Shown: positions 5,833 through 10,358 of the stretch, in pieces
How positions within the stretch are numbered: position 1 is the first letter of the stretch
How the letters are laid out: the number at the start of each line of letters is the position of its first letter
Source of the DNA: a virus
Length of the DNA stretch: 37,355 nt
Virus record (IMG/VR): IMGVR_UViG_3300048930_000264
Location: 1-37,355 of that record
Direction: 5' to 3' (one strand)
Program-made: the position numbers and the translations under genes
The notes under the pieces: model-generated
Seen by the model: the letters and a program-made list of their open reading frames with translations, nothing else
Told to the model about the DNA's origin: nothing
Database searches by the model: none

Positions 5833-6153
5833 TCAGGCCGGCTTGCGCGGAAGGGCCGCCAGTGCCCTTGCAAGTTGCGCTTGCTCGTCTGGAGCGTATC
5901 GCTCAAGCAGCTGGGCAAGCTCAGGCACCAGGCGCACAGAGTGCCCCATGCCCATCATCTCGCCCAAATCCTCGTTGAGCGCCCTGGCTATCGCGTAGGC
6001 TGTCGAAAGCTTCGGGCTGGCCGCGCGGTTCTCCAAGAGGTCTGTCACAGCCCTCCGGTTAAGCCCAGCAGAGACAGACACCTGCGCCGGCTTCAGGTCG
6101 CGCTCCTTGATGATGCGGGCAAGGTTGCTTCGGAAAGCTTCGCTTTCATCCAT
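5833..6153 (-). CDS. Short XRE-family repressor (CI-like, no peptidase domain)
   Basis: This 106-residue protein has a helix-turn-helix of the XRE/lambda-repressor fold at residues about 8-66: LARIIKERDLKPAQVSVSAG, then LNRRAVTDLLENR as recognition region, then a supporting helix pair. Residues 70-106 form a short helical tail, probably for dimerisation; there is no S24 (LexA-like) self-cleavage domain. ATG 6153 is chosen because the domain starts directly after it. It is divergent from the Cro-like gene across shared operators, the usual immunity layout. It should silence both early promoters. Lack of the peptidase domain implies that induction, if any, uses another route such as an antirepressor. 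Confidence 0.8.
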   Translation of the reverse strand: MDESEAFRSNLARIIKERDLKPAQVSVSAGLNRRAVTDLLENRAASPKLSTAYAIARALNEDLGEMMGMGHSVRLVPELAQLLERYAPDEQAQLARALAALPRKPA

Positions 6154-6189
6154 GCGCACGGGAATACCGCGCCACGAAGCGCAGCGCGA

Positions 6190-6218
6190 ATGTGAAGTTT
6201 CCCCTTGCGCGGTGTGAA
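6190..6218 (-). promoter_or_regulatory. Candidate repressor-maintenance promoter (PRM-like)
   Basis: On the minus strand TTCACA (6218-6213) and TCACAT (6195-6190) are 17 bp apart. The -35 is half of the strong operator and the -10 lies in the weak one, so the repressor would control its own gene. The hexamers match consensus at only 5 and 3 positions, so this is tentative. Confidence 0.35.
6191..6204. promoter_or_regulatory. Weak operator OR2, TGTGA-AGTT-TCCCC
   Basis: Left arm perfect, right arm degraded (3 of 5). Centre-to-centre distance to the strong operator is 22 bp, about two helical turns, which would allow cooperative occupancy. Confidence 0.45.
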
Positions 6219-6233
6219 ACTTCACACTAACCT
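6205..6233 (+). promoter_or_regulatory. Rightward early promoter (PR-like)
   Basis: -35 TTGCGC (6205-6210) and -10 TAACCT (6228-6233), spaced 17 bp, with the perfect operator 6213-6226 filling the spacer, as at the leftward promoter. Hexamer matches are modest (4 and 3 of 6). The predicted start falls at about 6240, right at the ATG of the Cro-like gene, so its mRNA may be leaderless. Confidence 0.55.
6213..6226. promoter_or_regulatory. Strong operator OR1, TGTGA-AACT-TCACA
   Basis: Perfect inverted repeat; with flanks it is GTGTGAAACTTCACAC at 6212-6227 (7-base arms, 2-base centre). It lies between -35 and -10 of the rightward promoter and is the best copy of the operator in the window. Confidence 0.75.
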
Positions 6234-6240
6234 CCGCGCC

Positions 6241-6483
6241 ATGAGCGAAGCACAGACCCTCCTTGCCGAGATCGAAGCCGTCGCGGCTGAGCTTGGCATC
6301 TCCCCCAGCACGGTCGGCGAGCGCGCCGGGCAGGGCGGGCGTTTCTACAGCCGGTTGAAGGCCGGCAAGCGCGTCTGGCCGGACACTGCCGCGAAGGTGC
6401 GTGAAAGGCTGGCATCCCTGCGCCTCCATGAATGTGACAAATCACATGGGGGCGACGCGCCGTCGCGCAAGGGCGCCGCATGA
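6241..6483 (+). CDS. Cro-like DNA-binding protein
   Basis: The 80-residue product has a helix-turn-helix at residues about 16-45 (LGISPSTVGERAGQGGRFYS, then RLKAGKRVWPDTAAKVRERL), a form common in alphaproteobacterial phages and prophages at the position opposite the repressor. ATG 6241 is favoured because the promoter lies just in front; there is no Shine-Dalgarno sequence, which fits leaderless translation. It probably competes with the repressor for the TGTGA-N4-TCACA operators. One more operator-like palindrome lies inside its own coding sequence at 6433-6446. Confidence 0.75.
   Translation: MSEAQTLLAEIEAVAAELGISPSTVGERAGQGGRFYSRLKAGKRVWPDTAAKVRERLASLRLHECDKSHGGDAPSRKGAA
6433..6446. promoter_or_regulatory. 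Intragenic operator-like site, TGTGA-CAAA-TCACA
   Basis: Perfect 5+5 inverted repeat inside the 3' part of the Cro-like gene, with the arms of the early operators and a different centre. About 200 bp from the promoter, it could act as a roadblock or an auxiliary looping site. It might also be chance, since it codes for ordinary residues (ECDKSH). Confidence 0.4.
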
Positions 6484-6658
6484 CTGCCGCCCTCCCCCAC
6501 ACCCTGCGCGCGATCCTCCCGCGGGCAGGGTCAGCCCCCGCCGCTGCGCCCTCCCTCGTGGCGGCGGGGGTGCCGTATCTCTGTGGCGAGCGGAACGGGC
6601 TGGGCATGTCCCGGCCGGTGAGCAAGGGCTGGGCATACCCGGCCGCCGCTCGCCTCAC

Positions 6659-6755
6659 GGACGCGGACAGCAGGCACCGGCGGGTGCCTGTGCAGCCGAG
6701 TGGAACGGTAGCGCCGCCGCGCAATCGCGGGTTCGACTCCCGCCTGCCCGCGTCC
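6659..6755 (+). ncRNA. Structured RNA candidate with tRNA-like D and T arms
   Basis: An outer stem (GGACGCGG 6659-6666 with CCGCGTCC 6748-6755) encloses a perfect hairpin CAGGCACC-GGCG-GGTGCCTG (6671-6690), a D-arm-like segment (AGCCGAGTGG 6694-6703, then ACGGTAGCGC) and a perfect T-arm (GCGGG-TTCGACT-CCCGC, 6727-6743, with the invariant GGTTCGA-N-TCC). Only 12 bases separate D-like and T arms, so no anticodon arm fits. A second hairpin CCGCG-CAAT-CGCGG (6717-6730) would compete with the T-arm. It lies between the Cro-like gene and a terminator. It may be a tRNA remnant, an attachment-site relic, or a cis-acting antitermination RNA comparable in place to nut or put sites. Confidence 0.4.
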
Positions 6756-6793
6756 ACCTCGCCCATGTGGGCAACTTCCCTGGACCGCCAACT

Positions 6794-6825
6794 CCCCCGC
6801 CGGCTCGCGCTGGCGGGGGCTCTTT
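6794..6825 (+). terminator. Intrinsic terminator between cro-like and regulator genes (tR1-like)
   Basis: An 11-bp stem (CCCCCGCCGGC 6794-6804 with GCTGGCGGGGG 6809-6819, one G-T pair) closes a TCGC loop and is followed by CTCTTT. Its position matches tR1 of lambda, between cro and the next regulator. The T-tract is interrupted, so termination may be partial. The stretch 6484-6925 otherwise holds only the structured RNA and, at 6838-6846 and 6894-6902, two copies of the near-palindrome GGCATGCC. Confidence 0.6.
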
Positions 6826-6925
6826 CCGCATCTCTGAGGCATGCCCACCGCGCGAGCGCCACGAGCGCCCAGCGGCAGAGCGGCGCGACCGCCGGGCATG
6901 CCCCACGGCTGCGGAGGGCAGAGCC

Positions 6926-7477
6926 ATGAGCGACTTCAACCTGCAAATCACCGTCCGCAACGCCCGCCTGCTGCGCGCGATCCGGGCGCAGTATGGCAGC
7001 AGCGCCGACATGTGCCGCGCCACCGGCATCAATCAGACCGCCCTGTCGGCGCTACTGACCATGCGGGCAAAGCCGTTTCGCGCAGACGGCAGCCTCACCA
7101 CCACGGCCGAGGCTGTCGTGTCGGCGCTGGGCATCCCGGCAGACGATCTGTGGCCGTCGCATATCGCCCGGCTGCAGGCGAAGCGGGCAACGGTAGAAGT
7201 TGAGATGGACGCGCCCGCCTTTGCCGCCATCGCGGACAGCGACCCGGAGCGCCAGGCGATGATGCGGCAGGCGCTTGCGCGCTGGTCCTGCGACCTGACG
7301 GACCGGCAGCGCGATGTGCTGGCGATCCGGTTTTCCGGTGGGCTTCTGGAGGATGCGGCGCGGGAATTGGGCGTCACGCGAGAGCGCGTCCGGCAGATGG
7401 AGCATCGCGGACTGCGGAAGCTGATGCGCCGCGCCCGCATTGACGGCGTGAAGAGCTTCGCGGAGGTGGTCGGATGA
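6926..7477 (+). CDS. Chimeric regulator: XRE-like N-terminus plus sigma-70 region 4
   Basis: ATG 6926 has GGAGGG at 6912-6917. Residues about 8-75 look like an XRE helix-turn-helix (YGSSADMCRATGINQTALSA). Residues 123-170 are a clear sigma-70 region 4: DLTDRQRDVLAIRF, then LEDAARELGVTRERVRQMEH and RGLRKLMRRAR, close to primary sigma factors. Region 2 is absent, so it cannot be a complete sigma factor. It could bind the RNA polymerase beta-flap or a -35-like element and redirect transcription. It sits where cII sits in lambda, just beyond the terminator. Role as an early-to-middle activator is inferred. Confidence 0.75.
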   Translation: MSDFNLQITVRNARLLRAIRAQYGSSADMCRATGINQTALSALLTMRAKPFRADGSLTTTAEAVVSALGIPADDLWPSHIARLQAKRATVEVEMDAPAFAAIADSDPERQAMMRQALARWSCDLTDRQRDVLAIRFSGGLLEDAARELGVTRERVRQMEHRGLRKLMRRARIDGVKSFAEVVG

Positions 7478-7881
7478 TCCGCGCCGCCGCTCTGTCGCTG
7501 CTGCTCGCCGCCCCTGCCCACGCGGCGCCCGTGTGGGTTGACGGGCTCGGCTTCCGCTGGCTCGACGCCACGGGGCAGATCGCCGCTGACGACTGCTGGG
7601 ACGGCAAGGCGGGCCGGCCTATCGACTGCGCGCTGCTTGCGCCGATGCCGGCGCGGGTGGTGCCCAAGCCGCGGCCGCCGTGCCTGACGCCGCGGACGCC
7701 GGGGTGCCCGGCTGTGATACCGGCATACGAGACACCCGCGGCGGCGGTCGTGGCAGCGCCGTCCACCCCTCGCTGGCAGACCGAGGCGCCGCGGGCGTCT
7801 GCCGTCCCCGCCATCCCCCTGCCCGCGCCCGGGCTGCTTCTCGCCGCCGCGCTGGGGCTGCTGTGGAGGGCGCGGCGGTGA
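7474..7881 (+). CDS. Exported protein with VPLPA-CTERM-like sorting tail
   Basis: ATG 7474 overlaps the previous stop. The 135-residue product has a signal peptide (IRAAALSLLLAAPAHA, cleavage near residue 18), a Pro/Ala-rich middle with four Cys (DDCW, DCALL, PPCL, PGCP), and at the end IPLPA, a hydrophobic helix (PGLLLAAALGLLW) and RARR. Motif, span and basic tail form the tripartite signal of VPLPA-CTERM proteins, which in Rhodobacterales are sorted by exosortases. The motif begins with Ile rather than Val. The likely location is the host envelope, unusual for an early phage gene; surface modification or superinfection exclusion would fit. Confidence 0.65.
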   Translation: MIRAAALSLLLAAPAHAAPVWVDGLGFRWLDATGQIAADDCWDGKAGRPIDCALLAPMPARVVPKPRPPCLTPRTPGCPAVIPAYETPAAAVVAAPSTPRWQTEAPRASAVPAIPLPAPGLLLAAALGLLWRARR

Positions 7882-8474
7882 AGCGTGTCCTAGTGGCCTG
7901 CGAGTATTCGGGCCGGGTGCGGGATGCCCTGCGCGCCCGCGGCATCGACGCGGTGTCGTGCGACCTGCTGCCGACCGAAGCGCCCGGCCCGCACATCGTC
8001 GGGGACGTGCTGCCGCTTCTGCGCCAGCCGTGGGCGATGGTGATCGCTCATCCGCCCTGCACATACCTGTGCAACAGCGGCGTCCGCTGGCTTCACGAGC
8101 GCCCGGGCCGCTGGGCCGAGATGCAGCGCGCGGCGCAGTTCTTCCTGGAATGCCTCAACGCCAACGCGCCGCTGGTGGCCGTCGAAAACCCGGTGATGCA
8201 CGGGCACGCCCGCGAGATCGTCGGCGCGGCGCACGCCTTCACCGTCCAGCCGTGGCAATTCGGCGACCCCGCCAAGAAGCGCACATGCTTCTGGACGCGC
8301 GGCCTGCCGCCGCTGCGGCCGACCAGCGCCATGACTGGCACGGACGCGCGCGCGGAATGCCATCTGGCATCGCCCAGCCCGGATCGCTGGAAACAGCGCA
8401 GCCGCACATACCCCGGGATCGCCGCAGCCATCGCGGACCAGTGGAGCTCGCTTGTCCTGGAGGCCGCAGCATGA
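7878..8474 (+). CDS. Orphan DNA cytosine methyltransferase-like protein
   Basis: GTG 7878 overlaps the previous stop. The 198-residue protein begins with a Rossmann-like SAM site (KRVLVACEYSGRVRDALRAR, then SCDL), has the cytosine-C5 methyltransferase motif IV with the catalytic Cys in AHPPCTYL (PPC at 59-61), ENP at 103-105 in place of ENV, and KRTCFWTRGLPPL near residue 135. It is much shorter than typical 300-400 residue enzymes and has no clear target-recognition domain. No restriction partner is nearby. Probable role: modification of phage DNA against host restriction; altered activity is possible. Confidence 0.65.
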   Translation: MKRVLVACEYSGRVRDALRARGIDAVSCDLLPTEAPGPHIVGDVLPLLRQPWAMVIAHPPCTYLCNSGVRWLHERPGRWAEMQRAAQFFLECLNANAPLVAVENPVMHGHAREIVGAAHAFTVQPWQFGDPAKKRTCFWTRGLPPLRPTSAMTGTDARAECHLASPSPDRWKQRSRTYPGIAAAIADQWSSLVLEAAA

Positions 8475-8809
8475 GTTGCCCCGCCCTCGCCGGCCTCGCC
8501 GCGGCCGTGTTCGCCTGGGGCGCCAACCCCCCGTCCAGCGTGACGCTGCGGCCTGCCGAGCCGCCCGCGGCGGCCGTGGTGGAGTTCAGGAACACGCTGA
8601 CGCACAGCAGCCCCTATGCGGGCTTTGCGCTGAGCCTCGGCCCGCTGGACGTGTCCGTGACGATCGAGTTCGGCCCCGGCGGCATACCCGACACGATCAG
8701 CCTCGAGGCGCCCGAGGGGTGGATGGTGGCGCCGCCCGTCCTCGTCGTGCCCGACAACACCACGGGCGTGATCACGATTTTCTGTAGCGAAACGATGGGG
8801 CTGGGATGA
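8471..8809 (+). CDS. Unknown protein, beta-rich (112 aa)
   Basis: ATG 8471 overlaps the methyltransferase stop. The first 17 residues (SCPALAGLAAAVFAWGA) are hydrophobic and could be a weak signal or membrane segment. The rest alternates beta-strand-like stretches (AAVVEFRNTLTH, DVSVTIEFGPGG, APPVLVVPDNTTGVITIFC), consistent with a small beta-sandwich. No family recognised. It is the second possibly exported protein in this operon after the VPLPA-CTERM-like one. Confidence 0.55.
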   Translation: MSCPALAGLAAAVFAWGANPPSSVTLRPAEPPAAAVVEFRNTLTHSSPYAGFALSLGPLDVSVTIEFGPGGIPDTISLEAPEGWMVAPPVLVVPDNTTGVITIFCSETMGLG

Positions 8810-8982
8810 CCGACGATCAGGAGCGCAAGGCGCAGAACGCGATCCGCAGCATCCGCGCGGCGCCGTCCGAGCGGTGGCTTTCCGACATCGAGGCCGCGGC
8901 CGCGGAGGGCGGATATCTGCAGCACGTCAAGCCCGAGATTGAACGGCGGCGGCTGCAGCTGGGCAGGAGGGCGCGGCGGTGA
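8806..8982 (+). CDS. Small helical protein (58 aa)
   Basis: ATG 8806 overlaps the previous stop and TGA 8980-8982 overlaps the RusA start, so the frame is fixed on both sides. The product is charged and helical (TDDQERKAQNAIRSIRAAPS, then GGYLQHVKPEIERRRLQLGR) with a strongly basic end. Function unknown; proximity to RusA suggests a DNA-transaction accessory. Confidence 0.55.
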   Translation: MTDDQERKAQNAIRSIRAAPSERWLSDIEAAAAEGGYLQHVKPEIERRRLQLGRRARR

Positions 8983-9347
8983 GCGTTAGGACGAAAATCC
9001 GCCTGCCGTGGCCCTCGTCCAAGCTGAACGGCCACGCCAAAGGGCACTGGCGTGCGAAGGCGCTGGCGACGAAGCGTTACCGCGAAGCCTGCGCGTGGCT
9101 CGCCAAAGAGGCCGCCGTGCCGTGCGATCCGCAGGCGATCCTGACCTTCACCTACTACCCCCCGAATTACCGTCGCCGCGACGCGCAGAACATGCCCGGC
9201 ATGCTCAAGGCGGCCGTCGATGGCATCGCCGACGCCATGGGCTGCGATGACCGGGAGTTCCGCTGCCGCTTCCCCGATGGCTTCGAAGGGCCGGTGCCAA
9301 GCGGCTTGGTAGTGGTCGAAATCGAAACGGGCGCGGCCGATGTTTGA
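8979..9347 (+). CDS. RusA-family Holliday junction resolvase
   Basis: GTG 8979 overlaps the upstream stop (GTGA). The 122-residue size is right for RusA. The family signature is visible: YYPPNYRRRDAQN with Asp68, then MLKAAVDGIADAMGCDD with Asp81 and Asp90/91 as metal-binding acidic residues, and a C-terminal strand (GLVVVEIE). RusA dimers resolve Holliday junctions; in phages they clear recombination or branched replication intermediates before packaging. Its place just upstream of the ssDNA-binding candidates and the replicative primase-helicase fits. Confidence 0.85.
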   Translation: MSVRTKIRLPWPSSKLNGHAKGHWRAKALATKRYREACAWLAKEAAVPCDPQAILTFTYYPPNYRRRDAQNMPGMLKAAVDGIADAMGCDDREFRCRFPDGFEGPVPSGLVVVEIETGAADV

Positions 9348-9699
9348 AATCGACACCGGCAACGTCTTCGCGGTCCCGCTGACCAAATCCTCGGCCGTCG
9401 ATGACGGCATGCGGCTGGACTGGTCACGCGACCATACCGCCGCCGAGCGGTTCCACCGGCACACCATCAGCCAGATATGGTCCGTCGACACGGTCAAGGA
9501 ACTGGACGCCTTCATGGCGGCGGAGAGCCTCGCAATAGACGCTCTCTGGCTCACGCATCCCCATTACGCCGAGCGCATCGACGCTGCGGCGACCGAGGTC
9601 CGCTCCATGATCGGAGCGGCTACGACCGCGAAAGCGGTCCCCCAACCTGCCCAGAATGGCAACACCGGAAAGGACCAGACAGATGACTTTTTCTTTTGA
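9340..9699 (+). CDS. Unknown replication-module protein with SSB-like acidic tail
   Basis: ATG 9340 lies inside the end of the RusA gene. The 119-residue protein has a helical middle (TVKELDAFMAAESLAIDALW, then HYAERIDAAATEVRSMIGA) and a Pro/Gln-rich linker. It ends TGKDQTDDFFF, an acidic tip with terminal Phe that recalls the protein-interaction tail of bacterial SSB and T7 gp2.5. It has no clear OB-fold. A recruitment or adaptor role in phage replication is suggested only by this tail and its neighbours. Confidence 0.5.
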   Translation: MFEIDTGNVFAVPLTKSSAVDDGMRLDWSRDHTAAERFHRHTISQIWSVDTVKELDAFMAAESLAIDALWLTHPHYAERIDAAATEVRSMIGAATTAKAVPQPAQNGNTGKDQTDDFFF

Positions 9700-10312
9700 C
9701 ACCGGCGGCGGCGATGGCTCGCAAGGCCCGTGGATCGCGTGGAGCGCCCGCGGCACCCTCGACGGGACCATCCCCGCCAAGTCGTTCTACCTGCGCGAAG
9801 GCAGCGACAAGCAGCCCTTCGGCGGCTTCTCCGAAAATGGCGTGGTGCTCGACATCCACGCCATGAAAACCGGGTGGCAGCGCAGCGAGGGCGTCGCCGG
9901 GCAGGCGCCGGACTGGCGCTGGAATGACACCATCGCCGCCTTCAAGCCCGCGCCCGGCGACGACTACAAGAAGGGCTTCTCGATCCCGTGCGCCATCGGC
10001 ATGGGCAAGACCGCGACATGGGAGCAGGCCGGCGCTGCCGCCTGGAATGCCTTTGTCGCGCTGGTGCCCGCGTTGCAGCAGGCCCCGGCCGGCGACATGC
10101 TGCCTCTCGTCAAGCTGACGGGATCGAAGCTGGAGCAGTACAAGCGCGGCTCGACCGTCATTCCGGTCCTTGAGGTCGTCAAGTGGGTGCCCCGCCCCGA
10201 TTGCCTGAAGCCGGACGCCGCGCGGATCGCGACCGAGCCCGCGCCCACCGCAGCGCCCACGCCGCAGCCGGCACAGACCGCCGCGCCGGTGCCTGCGGGG
10301 GCCGAATTCTGA
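9683..10312 (+). CDS. Putative ssDNA-binding protein of the replication module
   Basis: ATG 9683 has AAGGA in front and overlaps the preceding gene. The 209-residue protein has a compact domain (residues 1-170) with many beta-like segments (WIAWSARGTLDGTIPAKSF, FGGFSENGVVLDIHAMKTGW, LPLVKLTGSKLEQYKRGS, TVIPVLEVVKWVPRP), then a disordered Pro/Ala/Thr tail ending PAGAEF. The layout of a beta-rich core with a flexible tail, and its location between RusA and the primase-helicase, suggest single-strand binding, but no diagnostic motif was seen. Confidence 0.5.
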   Translation: MTFSFDTGGGDGSQGPWIAWSARGTLDGTIPAKSFYLREGSDKQPFGGFSENGVVLDIHAMKTGWQRSEGVAGQAPDWRWNDTIAAFKPAPGDDYKKGFSIPCAIGMGKTATWEQAGAAAWNAFVALVPALQQAPAGDMLPLVKLTGSKLEQYKRGSTVIPVLEVVKWVPRPDCLKPDAARIATEPAPTAAPTPQPAQTAAPVPAGAEF

Positions 10313-10330
10313 CCTCCCCGCGCTGAACAC

Positions 10331-10354
10331 GCCGCGTCCCTACGGGGGCGCGGC
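10331..10354 (+). promoter_or_regulatory. Strong UACG-tetraloop hairpin in front of the primase start
   Basis: GCCGCGTCCC (10331-10340) pairs with GGGGCGCGGC (10345-10354), one G-U pair, closing a C(UACG)G loop of the extra-stable UNCG class. It ends four bases before ATG 10359 and contains the only G-rich ribosome site candidate. There is no T-tract, so it is not an intrinsic terminator. It probably limits translation of the primase-helicase or shifts starts to the ATGs at 10389/10392. Confidence 0.6.
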
Positions 10355-10358
10355 AAAC

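Noticed and set aside
5787-6195. Plus-strand frames opposite the repressor
   Set aside because: They lack ribosome sites and domain features and simply mirror the repressor gene.
6433-6446. CRP/FNR-type binding site
   Set aside because: The arms TGTGA/TCACA match CRP half-sites but the centre is 4 bases rather than 6, as in the phage operators.
6681-6751. Functional tRNA gene
   Set aside because: The T-arm is perfect and the D-arm plausible, but the acceptor has wobble and mismatch pairs and no anticodon arm fits in the 12 bases available.
6480-6929. A 149-codon + frame overlapping the Cro stop (ATGA) and the next start (ATGA)
   Set aside because: Although both overlaps look like coupling, the sequence is Arg/Pro/Ser/Ala-rich without domain character, runs through the T-arm and an intrinsic terminator, and other frames here are equally open because of high GC.
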